DNA of 64,000 nt from Berkiella sp050247135 (lineage in GTDB: Bacteria; Pseudomonadota; Gammaproteobacteria; Berkiellales; Berkiellaceae). The position numbers were made by a program, and so were the translations under genes. A model generated the notes under the pieces. The model saw only the letters and a program-made list of their open reading frames with translations, was not told where the DNA came from and ran no database searches. Shown one piece after another: positions 44,395-54,023 of the stretch. How positions within the stretch are numbered: the first letter of the stretch is position 1; every line of letters starts with the position of its first letter. Location: positions 90,018 through 154,017 of the forward strand of contig JBFWUT010000004.1 in assembly GCA_050247135.1 (NCBI GenBank). Reading direction: 5' to 3'.

Positions 44395-45660
44395 CTAGCT
44401 TTTAGGTGGACCATAGACCGGGAAAGACCGGCATAAGGCAACCACTTCTTTTTTTACGCGTTCTTGAGTAGCTGTATCTTGAATGTTATCTAAAACATCA
44501 GCTATCCAAGTCGCCAGAATTTGCATTTCCTTTTCTTTAAAACCCCGAGTTGTTACAGCAGGCGTGCCTACACGCAAACCACTCGTAACAAAGGGCGAGC
44601 GCGGATCATTGGGTACGGTATTCTTATTAACTGTAATGTTGGCACTACCTAAAGCCGCATCCGCTTCTTTACCCGTCATATTCTTATCAATTAAATCGAT
44701 GAGGAATAAATGGTTATGTGTACCATTGGAAACAATTTTGTAGCCTCTGTCTTGCAGGGCTTTTGCTAATGCTTTGGCATTCTTAACCACTTGTTTTTGA
44801 TAATCGACAAATTCCGGTTGTAAGGCTTCTTTAAGCGCAACGGCTTTAGCTGCAATCACATGCATTAAAGGACCACCTTGCATGCCCGGAAACACCACCG
44901 AATTAATTTTCTTTTCAAGATCCGGATTGGCTTTGGCTAAAATCAAACCGCCACGTGGACCCCGTAAGGTTTTATGGGTTGTGGTCGTCGTAATATCGGC
45001 AATCCCTACAGGAGAAGGATAGATGCCCGCAGCGACCAATCCAGCCACATGAGCCATATCAACCAACAGATAAGCATTAACGCTATCAGCAATTTTGCGA
45101 AAACGTGCCCAATCCGCAATCCCTGAATACGCCGAAAAACCAGCCACAATTAACCGTGGGCGATGCTCCTCAGCTAATCTTTGCACTTGGTCATAGTCGA
45201 TTTCACCATTAGCATCTAGGCCGTATTGCACCGCCTGATATAGCTGGCCTGAAAAATTCACCTTCGCACCATGCGTTAAGTGACCACCATGATCTAAACT
45301 CATCCCCAAAATGGTATCGCCAGGCTGTAAAAGGGCCATATAAGCAGCCGCATTTGCCTGCGAACCCGAATGGGGTTGAACATTGACAAAGTCTGCTTTA
45401 AACAGTTCCTTAGCTCGTAAAATGGCTAATCTTTCAGCTTCATCCACATATTCGCAACCGCCGTAATAACGCTTGCCCGGGTAACCTTCTGCGTATTTAT
45501 TGGTAAAATCGGAGCCTTGGGCTTCTAAGACCCGGGGACTGGCATAATTTTCTGAGGCAATAAGTTCAATGTGTTCTAACTGGCGAAGGGTTTCCTGCCT
45601 GAGTGCTTCAGCCAATTCATCGTCAAAACCACGAATATGCATGTCTTGGGTGAACATCAT
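44395..45660 (-). CDS. glyA: serine hydroxymethyltransferase
   Basis: A 421-residue PLP enzyme. IELIASENYASPRVLEAQGS is the N-terminal signature and TTTTHKTLRGPRGG contains the PLP lysine. YPGKRYYGGCEYVD and NVQPHSGSQANAA are also as expected. It interconverts serine and glycine with tetrahydrofolate. The start is MMFTQDMHIRGF; the third Met is an alternative. It is upstream of nrdR, probably in one transcript. Confidence 0.95.
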   Translation of the reverse strand: MMFTQDMHIRGFDDELAEALRQETLRQLEHIELIASENYASPRVLEAQGSDFTNKYAEGYPGKRYYGGCEYVDEAERLAILRAKELFKADFVNVQPHSGSQANAAAYMALLQPGDTILGMSLDHGGHLTHGAKVNFSGQLYQAVQYGLDANGEIDYDQVQRLAEEHRPRLIVAGFSAYSGIADWARFRKIADSVNAYLLVDMAHVAGLVAAGIYPSPVGIADITTTTTHKTLRGPRGGLILAKANPDLEKKINSVVFPGMQGGPLMHVIAAKAVALKEALQPEFVDYQKQVVKNAKALAKALQDRGYKIVSNGTHNHLFLIDLIDKNMTGKEADAALGSANITVNKNTVPNDPRSPFVTSGLRVGTPAVTTRGFKEKEMQILATWIADVLDNIQDTATQERVKKEVVALCRSFPVYGPPKS

Positions 45661-45785
45661 TTCTTCCTTAAAAGCCGCTATTGTAACTCACTACACAGTC
45701 TGCGCCCATCCTATTCTTCGCAAATGATTGAATTAACAAGCCCGTTAGGTTAGCGTGTACCTCACTTAAACTGGGAGAAATCTGC

Positions 45786-47468
45786 ATGACAAGCAATAAA
45801 ACCATCTTTTCGATGTTAGAGGTTGGCAAAATCGTCCCTCCTAAACGGGAAATCCTCAAAGACATCTCATTATCCTTTTTCTATGGCGCTAAAATTGGGG
45901 TTTTAGGTCTGAATGGATCGGGTAAGTCCTCGTTATTGCGAATTATTGCAGGAGAGGACAAAGAGTATGTTGGTGAGATAACATATCAGAAGGGATTACG
46001 CTTCGGCTACTTGCCCCAAGAACCCCGCCTCGACCCCAATAAAAACGTTCGGGAAAATGTGGAAGATGCCGTTCGTGAACTGAAAGATAAACTCACTCGC
46101 TTTGATGAAGTCAGTGCCATGTTCTCAGAGCCGATGGATGATGACGCGATGCAGGCGCTTTTGGATGAGCAAGGCAAACTGCAAGATCAGATTGAAGCGC
46201 AAGATGGCTGGAATCTTGACCGAAAATTAGACATTGCAGGCGATGCACTGCGCTTGCCGCCTTGGGATGCGGATGTCTCAACCTTGTCAGGGGGTGAGAA
46301 GCGCCGTGTGGCTTTATGCAAGTTATTATTGTCAGCTCCTGATGTATTGCTCCTTGATGAACCCACCAACCATTTAGACGCAGAAAGTGTGGCTTGGTTA
46401 GAAATGTACTTGAAAGATTTTCCGGGTACTGTGATTGCCGTCACCCACGATAGGTACTTCCTCGATAATGTCGCGGGTTGGATCTTAGAGTTGGATAAAG
46501 GCCGTGGCATTCCGTTTGAAGGCAATTACAGCAGCTGGTTAGTACAAAAAGAACAACGCCTTGAGCAAGAAAAGCGTCAAGAAGCCTCACATCAACGCGC
46601 GGTTAAAGCCGAATTGGAATGGGTTCGCACCAATCCTTCGGGGCGTCGTAAGAAAAACAAAGCCCGTTTATCTAACTTTGAAGAATTAAGTTCCAAAGAA
46701 TTTCAACAACGTAATGAAACTCAAGAACTTTACATTCCACCCGGACCTCGCCTTGGCGAAAACGTGATCCAAGTGAATGGGATCTCAAAAACCTATGGCG
46801 ATAAAGTCTTAATTGATAAATTATCTTTAACTATCCCACGAGGCGCGATTATCGGCATCATCGGCCCCAATGGCGCGGGTAAAACTACTTTCTTTAAAAT
46901 GATGTGCGGTTTGGTAGAGCCCGATGAAGGTACCGTCAACGTTGGTGATACGGTTAAATTATCGTATGTTGATCAATCCCGTGATGCACTCGATGACAAG
47001 AAAACCGTTTGGCAAGAATTATCTGATGGCCAAGACTACATTACGGTGGGGCAGTTCTCGATGCCATCGCGTGCTTATGTCGGACGCTTCAACTTTAAAG
47101 GAGCCGATCAACAGAAAATCATTGGCAACTTGTCAGGGGGTGAGCGAAATCGCGTGCACCTTGCTAAGCTTATTCAAGCAGGCGGCAACGTCTTGATGCT
47201 CGACGAGCCCACCAACGATTTAGACGTCGAAACCTTACGGGCACTTGAAGAAGCCTTGGTGGCTTTTCCAGGCTGCGTGATGGTCATTTCGCATGATCGC
47301 TGGTTCTTAGACAGAATTGCCACGCATATTCTAGCTTTTGAAGGTGATAGTCAGATCAAGTGGTTCGAAGGCAGTTACAGTGAATATGAAAAAGATCACT
47401 TAGCGCGCCTGGGGACTGATGCGATTAACCCGCATCGCATTAAGTATAAGCGATTAGAAGAAGTGTAA
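45786..47468 (+). CDS. ettA: energy-dependent translational throttle protein EttA
   Basis: A 560-residue ABC-F protein. Two ATPase domains (Walker A GLNGSGKSS and GPNGAGKTT; signatures LSGGEKRRVALCKLLL and LSGGERNRVHLAKLI; Walker B LLLDEPTNHLD and LMLDEPTNDLD) flank the PtIM linker and arm (DAVRELKDKLTRFDEV). MLEVGKIVPPKREILKDISL is the EttA N-terminus. It binds the ribosomal E-site and gates the first peptide bond by energy state. A terminator-like repeat follows. Confidence 0.95.
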   Translation: MTSNKTIFSMLEVGKIVPPKREILKDISLSFFYGAKIGVLGLNGSGKSSLLRIIAGEDKEYVGEITYQKGLRFGYLPQEPRLDPNKNVRENVEDAVRELKDKLTRFDEVSAMFSEPMDDDAMQALLDEQGKLQDQIEAQDGWNLDRKLDIAGDALRLPPWDADVSTLSGGEKRRVALCKLLLSAPDVLLLDEPTNHLDAESVAWLEMYLKDFPGTVIAVTHDRYFLDNVAGWILELDKGRGIPFEGNYSSWLVQKEQRLEQEKRQEASHQRAVKAELEWVRTNPSGRRKKNKARLSNFEELSSKEFQQRNETQELYIPPGPRLGENVIQVNGISKTYGDKVLIDKLSLTIPRGAIIGIIGPNGAGKTTFFKMMCGLVEPDEGTVNVGDTVKLSYVDQSRDALDDKKTVWQELSDGQDYITVGQFSMPSRAYVGRFNFKGADQQKIIGNLSGGERNRVHLAKLIQAGGNVLMLDEPTNDLDVETLRALEEALVAFPGCVMVISHDRWFLDRIATHILAFEGDSQIKWFEGSYSEYEKDHLARLGTDAINPHRIKYKRLEEV

Positions 47469-47487
47469 TACACACTACAACCCTTCG

Positions 47488-47519
47488 TAGGGGCCGATCT
47501 CTGTATCGGCCCTTTGTTT
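47488..47519 (+). terminator. ettA terminator within the dispersed palindromic repeat
   Basis: GGGCCGAT (47491-47498), loop CTCTGT, ATCGGCCC (47505-47512), followed by TTTGTTT. The unit GTAGGGGCCGATCTCTGT matches the copy at 10069-10093 with C/T and G/A differences that keep the stem paired, so the element is conserved as a hairpin. Confidence 0.75.
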
Positions 47520-47522
47520 ACT

Positions 47523-47723
47523 CTAATATCGAATATTGGTATTTAAAAATTGTAATTTTCTGGCAATGTGTCTTTGGTGGCACAACGAACGTAATTCGTT
47601 ATAAGACTTAACCTCAATTTTTTCCATGAGTGACTTCAATCTTTCAATATGACGATCTTCAGTCACTCCGATCACATCTAAGGCTTTATTGAAGGGATAA
47701 CCATCAATAAAAATCTTAACGAT
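47523..47723 (-). pseudogene. out-of-frame LuxR-type HTH end of the 47678 gene
   Basis: In the -1 frame relative to the ORF ending at 47678, the minus strand encodes IVKIFIDGYPFNKALDVIGV (47723 to 47664) and continues with TEDRHIERLKSLMEKIEVKS to a TAG at 47523. This has the helix layout of a LuxR C-terminal HTH (LT-x-E...G...I..T...H/I...K...EL). Joining LTLEEA of the upstream ORF to this frame restores a normal regulator. It is either a one-base deletion or a sequencing error. Confidence 0.65.
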
Positions 47724-48388
47724 CTGGCTTCTTCTAGCGTTAAAGCCACATCCGCAAATTCATCATCTAAATAAAATTCAAGCAAAGGCATTTCAAGAAA
47801 CACTAATTTTGCGTCTTGTTCATTTATTCCCAGCAACCAGTTTTCCTTTGAATCATAGTTTTCAATTATATTGACTGAAAACTTAGCAAGTTCCGCCTCT
47901 TTAAAAAGATTGCGACCTCTAGATTTAAAGTAAAGGAAAAAGTGTCTAAATACTTTTTGATTATTGAAAAAAGTGTCACTTGAACGATGGGAATCGCCCA
48001 AAATACCAAAATCATACATTTCAAAATAGGCTTTGAATTTAATAAAAAAAGCAATTTTACTGTTATACTTTCCTATTTTTCCATTTTTATTCCAAAATTG
48101 GCAAACGGGATGTTCTTTATCACATTCATGATGAATATGAACCCCTTTTGACCCCTCTGGATGTTTAGAGTAATCTGCAAACTCACGGTTGTAAAATTCA
48201 CTCTTAAAGTATTCTTTAAGCCAGGGTTCACTATTACTGAGAATGAATTTTTCACCATTCGGATAAGACTTAACATAACGGAAAAAAGTAACGTCTAAAT
48301 ATTTATTCAAAGCATAAAGAATATCGTTAACCTCTGGACAGAGCGAAATGAGTTTGTTCTGTTTTACCAAGAACGCTTCATTATCCAT
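47678..48388 (-). CDS. LuxR-family regulator, truncated by frameshift
   Basis: A 236-residue ORF resembling the N-terminal sensor half of solitary LuxR-type regulators of Legionellales (for example CPEVNDILYALNKYLDVTFFRYVKSYPNGEKFILSN). The last residues of this frame (ARSLRFLLMVIPSIKP) replace the expected HTH, which is found out of frame downstream. As written it would lack DNA-binding ability. The sensor domain has no obvious homoserine-lactone pocket that I can verify. It is convergent with ettA. Confidence 0.7.
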   Translation of the reverse strand: MDNEAFLVKQNKLISLCPEVNDILYALNKYLDVTFFRYVKSYPNGEKFILSNSEPWLKEYFKSEFYNREFADYSKHPEGSKGVHIHHECDKEHPVCQFWNKNGKIGKYNSKIAFFIKFKAYFEMYDFGILGDSHRSSDTFFNNQKVFRHFFLYFKSRGRNLFKEAELAKFSVNIIENYDSKENWLLGINEQDAKLVFLEMPLLEFYLDDEFADVALTLEEARSLRFLLMVIPSIKP

Positions 48389-48557
48389 TTTTTACCCACA
48401 TTAAAGTGTACTAACACGCAAATTTTCAAGTCTATCTCAATTTTATCGCTCATTTAGTGAAATACTTTACTTAACTTTCCGCATGGCTATCAGTACAAAA
48501 CCACTGTATTCCATGTTATAAATAAAGCCTTAAGCTCAATTTCCCTGGATGGCGTAC

Positions 48558-49049
48558 ATGGTTGATCAAACGTTAATTGCTTTCTTAAAGCAACATCAAT
48601 TCGATTTTCATATTCATGAACATGAACCTGTTTTTACGGTAGAAGAAGGACTTCATTTACATGAAGTTATCCCCGGACCTCACTGTAAAAGCTTGTTTTT
48701 GCGAGATCATAAAAATAACTATTTGTTGTTGAGTCTTAAGGAAGATAAACGTGTTGATCTCAAAGCCTTAGCAACCATTTTAAAAGTAGGTCGCTTATCT
48801 TTTGGCAAACCTGAAGCCTTACTGGCCATGTTAAAACTCACACCCGGTTCAGTCACACCTTACGGGTTATTATTTGATGAACCCAAAAAAGTTGCCTTTT
48901 TTCTGGATGAAGATTTAGTGCAAGAAGAGGTAACTAATTTTCATCCCATGCGCAACGACATGACACTCAGCATGCCAACGGCATCATTTCTGCATTTTTT
49001 TACCCTCATTGAACACTCCCCCACTATCGTGAAGATCCCCACTATCTAA
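48558..49049 (+). CDS. prolyl-tRNA editing (ProX/YbaK-like) deacylase
   Basis: A 163-residue protein of the YbaK/ProX editing-domain family (PrdX type). FTVEEGLHLHEVIPGPHCKSLFLRDHKN, LSFGKPEALLAMLKLTPGSVTPYGL and VAFFLDEDL are characteristic. It hydrolyses mischarged Ala-tRNA(Pro) or Cys-tRNA(Pro). The ATG at 48558 is preferred over 48549 by ribosome-binding distance. It is monocistronic. Confidence 0.85.
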   Translation: MVDQTLIAFLKQHQFDFHIHEHEPVFTVEEGLHLHEVIPGPHCKSLFLRDHKNNYLLLSLKEDKRVDLKALATILKVGRLSFGKPEALLAMLKLTPGSVTPYGLLFDEPKKVAFFLDEDLVQEEVTNFHPMRNDMTLSMPTASFLHFFTLIEHSPTIVKIPTI

Positions 49050-49100
49050 GATAGTCAATGCTATGTTCTAGTTAATTAAATCGAGAAAAAGGGTAGCAAA

Positions 49101-50138
49101 ATGCAGCATGGTGCAGGCGCAGCAGAAGAGCAAAGCGATATCTATATCTTTGCCGCAATGGATGCAAATTCAGGTTATGCCTTGTTGATGAACAAAGCAA
49201 AAGACTTGCCTAACATTGCACAAATCAAAGCGTCCGGCCAACCCCTTTGGTTGCTACGAGAAAGCAATACTCAGGTTGGGATGTTAACCGTTGATTTTAT
49301 CACCTGGAATGAAGAAAAAAATAATTGGATACCACAAAGCACACGTATGGCCTTGCATCCTCAAAAAGGCTGGATTAATGCCAGCGATCCCAAAAATCCT
49401 GATTTTATTGAAGCTAAACAATCAATGACTCAAGTCAATGCTGAAACCGCTGATAAGCATCAGCAAAGTTTGCAAGCTTATCTCGATGCCTTTCCTAATG
49501 CACGTTTTTCGCTTGAAAACAGAATGAATCCTCTAAAAAGCCAACAAGCACAAGCGCCGATTTATACTACCTATATCACTGACCAGCAACCCGCAAACCA
49601 GAAAGCGCTTGTTCCCCTCACACCCGGTGTCGCTCAAGCTATTACCTGCGAACTATCCGGCAAGGTTTTTAAAGATCCCGTTGTTCTGAACAGAGATATC
49701 ACCCTACCAGGTGTTAGTGGTAGACAACTCAAACTCGGCAGGTCTTACGAAAAATCGGAGTTGGAAAAATTGGGCATTAATTCTTCTAATTTTTATGCCA
49801 ATTTTACGCTAAAGAAAATCGTCAACAGATTAGGCTGCAACGATGCCGGTTTGATGGAAAATCTAAGCAATGATAGGCTCGTGGACCCTGTGATGCTTGA
49901 TACCATGTCAAACCCACAGATCCTACCTTCCAGTCATTCTTTGAGTAAAGAAACCATTGATGGCATGATTGCCTCTGGCCGCACTTTGCGCTGCCCAGAA
50001 ACACAGCAACCCTTTACTCAACAAAATGTGGTTCCGAACGTTAACCTAGATCGCTTTATCAAGGCTTGGCCTGAATGTCAGAGACTCTTGGTAGAAACGC
50101 TGAGAACCCCAAATGCCAATTTAAAGCCTAAACTGTAA
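49101..50138 (+). CDS. double U-box protein, probable E3-ligase-like effector
   Basis: A 345-residue protein. The N-terminal 175 residues are unrecognised. Residues about 180-255 and 258-330 look like two U-box domains. The first has CELSGKVFKDPVVL, SYEKSELEKL and FTLKKIVNRL; the second has LSNDRLVDPVML, SHSLSKETIDGM, LRCPETQQPF, VPNVNLDRFI. U-boxes recruit host E2 enzymes to ubiquitinate proteins, and bacteria have no ubiquitin. The two-U-box layout recalls LubX of Legionella. There is no signal peptide. It is monocistronic. Confidence 0.8.
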   Translation: MQHGAGAAEEQSDIYIFAAMDANSGYALLMNKAKDLPNIAQIKASGQPLWLLRESNTQVGMLTVDFITWNEEKNNWIPQSTRMALHPQKGWINASDPKNPDFIEAKQSMTQVNAETADKHQQSLQAYLDAFPNARFSLENRMNPLKSQQAQAPIYTTYITDQQPANQKALVPLTPGVAQAITCELSGKVFKDPVVLNRDITLPGVSGRQLKLGRSYEKSELEKLGINSSNFYANFTLKKIVNRLGCNDAGLMENLSNDRLVDPVMLDTMSNPQILPSSHSLSKETIDGMIASGRTLRCPETQQPFTQQNVVPNVNLDRFIKAWPECQRLLVETLRTPNANLKPKL

Positions 50139-50233
50139 TATTGACTATACTGTGCAAAAATCCTACTTTTCTCTTCAGGAAAAGCGGTTTTGACTCGATT
50201 GTATTAGCAATCGTCTCTTAATTAGTGATAGCT

Positions 50234-52618
50234 ATGTCATTACTCAGTATTCGCGACAAACTAGTCCTCTATTCAAGTGCCATTATTTTTCTTGTGGCAA
50301 TCACCATTACTATTGCCTCTTATTTGAACGAAAGAAAAGAATCACTTGAAGCGTATGAGCATGAAGCTAATCGGGTTGCGAGGATGCTTGAAGCGCCCTT
50401 AATTGAAGAGATTGACAAACATAATAACGAAGAAATTGTTAAGCTGTTGCAGAATCTGAGAGTGAATCCTGATATTCAAGATACCGTCATATTGGATACT
50501 GACGGAAAAATTATTGCTGAGCTTTCTCCCACCTTCAATAAACAGAATGAGCAATTTTTCAAACCTTTTATGCAGCAATTGCTCAGCTCTGATAAATTAA
50601 AAACCTTTGTGGGTGAAAGACTACTGGTAGCAGGTGGCCCACTCAAAGCCAATGGTAAAACGGTTGCTTATCTGTATATTCAATTCTCCCTTGACAAACA
50701 TTATCAGCGTTTAAGAACAACCTTATTCATAAACTTATTGATCCTGGGCATATGCTTGTCGTTAGGGCTCATTTTAGCCAGAATATTATCTAGCCATTTC
50801 ACCGATCCTATTATCGATCTCATTAACTTGACCAATAGCATCAGTGCTGGCAGTAAAGAAATTGTTTTTCCTAAACAAACCAACAAAGAGTTTGGCGTTT
50901 TAGGGAATGCGCTGCAAATCATGTTTCGCAACCTTCATCAAATACACACCCGTTTGGAAGAAGCGACTATCGAATTAGATCAAAAAGTCAAAGACAGAAC
51001 TAAAGAGCTGCAAAAAGCGATGTCGATTGCTGAAGAAGCCAATATGGCTAAGTCACGTTTTTTGGCCAACGTTTCTCATGAAATTCGCACGCCGATGAAC
51101 GGTTTGATTGGGACTGCCAGCTTATTAAAGAATACTCAACTTAATCATGAGCAGAAGCAATATGTTGAAATCATGCAACTTTCAGCTGAATCATTGCTTA
51201 ACCTTATCAACGATATTCTAGATTTATCTAAAATCGAATCGGGCAAACTAGAAGTAGAAGAAATTCCGCTTAATATTCGTCAAGTTGCCGAAGAAGTGAT
51301 GGATTTGCTGGTTTATCGCGTGAAGGACAAGGGGCTTAGCATTGGCTGCATTGTGGACCCCAGTATCTCTGACAAGTTGATTGGAGACCCGAGCCGTATT
51401 CGGCAAATATTACTCAATTTAGTGGGTAATGCCATTAAATTTACCCAACAAGGTCATATCAAGATCGTCATTAGTGAACTATCAGATTCACCCGAAAAAG
51501 TGTCGCTTAAAATTAAAGTTGAAGATACGGGAATGGGGATCCCGGCTAATAAGCTTGATAAACTGTTTAAAGCATTTAGCCAAGTTGATGCCTCTACTAC
51601 TCGCCAATTCGGCGGCACCGGATTGGGGCTGGCCATTTCCAAAAAATTGGCAGAACTGATGGGAGGAGAAATAGGTGTCACCAGTGAAATGGGAACTGGA
51701 TCGACCTTTTGGTTCAGCGTTGTGTGCAAAAAAGATCATGAAGCTGAAAAAACCGCTTATTCACCCAAGCTGAAAGGTAAAAATCTTCTTGTTTTAGACG
51801 ATGATTTAATTAATATTGCCGTTTTACAAAATATCTTACCCAAGTTCGACTGTCATACTAAAATGACTCGCAAGCAAGAGCTCACTTTCTCAGCCTTGAA
51901 ACAAGCTCATGAAGGCCATGCTGATATTGATATATTAATTGTTAATCAAAAATGTCTTTCAACCGATTTCTTTGATTTAGCGAAAGCGAATGGCTTAAAA
52001 GAAAACACCCCCGTGATCTTTATCACTTATGAAGCTAACCGTGACTATATTAAAGAGCATTATGGTTTATCTTGTTGCGATATTTTTCAGTTACCGCTCA
52101 AAGAAGATGAGATATATCATGCATTATTAAGATGCATTGGTGAGGAAACTGCGGACAGTGCCGATCACCTACCCTCACCCACTGAAATCTTACCTATTGA
52201 AAACGCCAAAGATATTCAAATTTTGGTTGTTGATGATAACCTCATCAGTCAGCAAGTCTCCATTAAAATCTTGCAGCAAATGGGCTATACGGTGCATGGC
52301 GCCAATAATGGTAAAGAAGCTTTAGAAGCCATCGAGATCATCAATTTTGATGTGGTCTTTATGGATTGCCAAATGCCTGAAATGGATGGCTATGAAGCCA
52401 CTCGTATTTTGCGCCAAGATAAGAGTAAAGCTAATATGCCTGTCATTGCGTTAACAGCCAATGCGATGAAAGGGGATAAAGAAAATTGCATTAATGCAGG
52501 CATGACAGACTATATCACCAAGCCTATTAAAGCTGCTTCCTTAGCAGCAATATTGCATAAGTATGCGGGCGTGATTAGGGAAAATAAAGAAGCCGCTTTG
52601 CAGAATAAATCGGCCTAG
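50234..52618 (+). CDS. hybrid sensor histidine kinase (BarA-like)
   Basis: A 794-residue hybrid kinase. Two membrane helices (about 10-28 and 160-185) flank a periplasmic sensor; HAMP follows. The kinase core has NVSHEIRTPMNGLIGTASLL (phospho-His), N-box ILLNLVGNAIKFT, G1 EDTGMGIP and G2 GGTGLGLAI. A first receiver-like domain (LLVLDDDLINI...) lacks a clear phosphoacceptor Asp; the second (LVVDDNLISQ, FMDCQMPEMDG, ITKPI) is complete. There is no HPt domain. The kinase half and layout resemble BarA/GacS. The GTG at 50225 is an alternative start. Its stop overlaps radA by 4 bp (convergent). Confidence 0.85.
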   Translation: MSLLSIRDKLVLYSSAIIFLVAITITIASYLNERKESLEAYEHEANRVARMLEAPLIEEIDKHNNEEIVKLLQNLRVNPDIQDTVILDTDGKIIAELSPTFNKQNEQFFKPFMQQLLSSDKLKTFVGERLLVAGGPLKANGKTVAYLYIQFSLDKHYQRLRTTLFINLLILGICLSLGLILARILSSHFTDPIIDLINLTNSISAGSKEIVFPKQTNKEFGVLGNALQIMFRNLHQIHTRLEEATIELDQKVKDRTKELQKAMSIAEEANMAKSRFLANVSHEIRTPMNGLIGTASLLKNTQLNHEQKQYVEIMQLSAESLLNLINDILDLSKIESGKLEVEEIPLNIRQVAEEVMDLLVYRVKDKGLSIGCIVDPSISDKLIGDPSRIRQILLNLVGNAIKFTQQGHIKIVISELSDSPEKVSLKIKVEDTGMGIPANKLDKLFKAFSQVDASTTRQFGGTGLGLAISKKLAELMGGEIGVTSEMGTGSTFWFSVVCKKDHEAEKTAYSPKLKGKNLLVLDDDLINIAVLQNILPKFDCHTKMTRKQELTFSALKQAHEGHADIDILIVNQKCLSTDFFDLAKANGLKENTPVIFITYEANRDYIKEHYGLSCCDIFQLPLKEDEIYHALLRCIGEETADSADHLPSPTEILPIENAKDIQILVVDDNLISQQVSIKILQQMGYTVHGANNGKEALEAIEIINFDVVFMDCQMPEMDGYEATRILRQDKSKANMPVIALTANAMKGDKENCINAGMTDYITKPIKAASLAAILHKYAGVIRENKEAALQNKSA

Positions 52619-53976
52619 TCTAATCGCGATAACGCCTCTTTTAATGTCTCTACTGCAAAAACTTCCATGCCTTCTGGGTTTTGCCTTGGCGCATTCCCTT
52701 TGGGCACAATCGCGCGTTTAAAGCCATGCTTTGCCGCTTCGATAATGCGTTCTTGGCCACCAGGAACGGGCCGCAACTCGCCACTTAAACCAATTTCACC
52801 AAACACCACAGTGCCTTTATCTAAAATTTTATCGCGGAAACTGGTTAGAACGGCTACCACGATTGCCAAGTCAGCACCTGTTTCAGTGATTTTAACGCCG
52901 CCAACCACATTTAAAAATACATCCATTTGATGCATGGTAATGCCACTGTGGCGATGTAAAACCGCTAACAACAACGCTAAGCGATTATGATCGTAGCCGA
53001 CTGTCACACGTCTTGGCACACCATGGCTATCATCAACTAAGGCTTGGATCTCTAATAACAAAGGACGCGTTCCTTCCCAAGAGACCAGTACAATCGTTCC
53101 TGATGACGGTTTAGCGGTGCGAGATAAAAAAATCGCCGAGGGGTTATTCACTTCCCGCAACCCTTTGTCGGTCATTGCAAAAATGCCTAGTTCATTGACT
53201 GCACCAAAGCGGTTTTTAATAGCGCGCACAATGCGAAAACGACTCTCTTTTTCGCCTTCAAAGTACAATACTGTATCAACCATATGCTCTAATACACGGG
53301 GGCCTGCGATGGCGCCATCTTTGTTCACGTGACCTACCAAATACAATGAAATGCCTGATTGCTTGGCAAAGCGCACCAATAAAGCTGCACTTTCTCGCAC
53401 TTGGCTAACCGAACCTGGCGCTGATTGAATCACTTGGGTAAAAATGGTTTGAATGGAATCAATCACCATCACTTTGGGTTTTTGCGCTGTGGCTAAGGCA
53501 ATAATGGTTTCAACTTGGGTTTCAGCTAATAGATTTAATGGCATTTCGCCCACGCCTAGGCGTTTTGCTCGCATGGAGACTTGTTGCAGGGATTCTTCCC
53601 CTGTGACATACAATGCTTTACTAGGGTCAGGTAAATGCGCCAGTGCTTGAAGGAGCAGCGTTGATTTACCTATACCAGGATCGCCACCGATTAAAATGAC
53701 AGAGCCCATCACCAAACCGCCGCCTAAAACTCTATCCAGTTCTTCAAGACCTGTTGAAATTCGAGAGGCTGTCGTGGAGCTGATTTGAGGAAGCGCGATA
53801 ATAGTCGCTTCGCTTTCACCCGCATAACCTTGCCAACGTCCTGTTAAGGGCGCCGATTTGCTCATAGCGACTTCGGTCATGCTATTCCAAGCACCACAAT
53901 CTGTACATTGCCCCAGCCATTTAGGGCTTAGGCTGCCACACCCTGAACAAGAATACTGTGTTTTGATCTTCGCCAT
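52615..53976 (-). CDS. radA: DNA repair protein RadA
   Basis: A 453-residue RadA/Sms. N-terminal zinc finger CSGCGSLSPKWLGQCTDCGAWNS, RecA-like core with Walker A GGDPGIGKST, the RadA motif IKNRFGAVNELG and a Lon-protease-like C-terminal domain (VFGEIGLSGELRPVPGGQER). It acts as a branch-migration helicase in recombination. Its start is 47 bp from the divergent ORF at 54024. Confidence 0.95.
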   Translation of the reverse strand: MAKIKTQYSCSGCGSLSPKWLGQCTDCGAWNSMTEVAMSKSAPLTGRWQGYAGESEATIIALPQISSTTASRISTGLEELDRVLGGGLVMGSVILIGGDPGIGKSTLLLQALAHLPDPSKALYVTGEESLQQVSMRAKRLGVGEMPLNLLAETQVETIIALATAQKPKVMVIDSIQTIFTQVIQSAPGSVSQVRESAALLVRFAKQSGISLYLVGHVNKDGAIAGPRVLEHMVDTVLYFEGEKESRFRIVRAIKNRFGAVNELGIFAMTDKGLREVNNPSAIFLSRTAKPSSGTIVLVSWEGTRPLLLEIQALVDDSHGVPRRVTVGYDHNRLALLLAVLHRHSGITMHQMDVFLNVVGGVKITETGADLAIVVAVLTSFRDKILDKGTVVFGEIGLSGELRPVPGGQERIIEAAKHGFKRAIVPKGNAPRQNPEGMEVFAVETLKEALSRLD

Positions 53977-54023
53977 TTGGTTAACTTTCTAAAGATTACT
54001 TATTGAACACCGATATATTGCCT

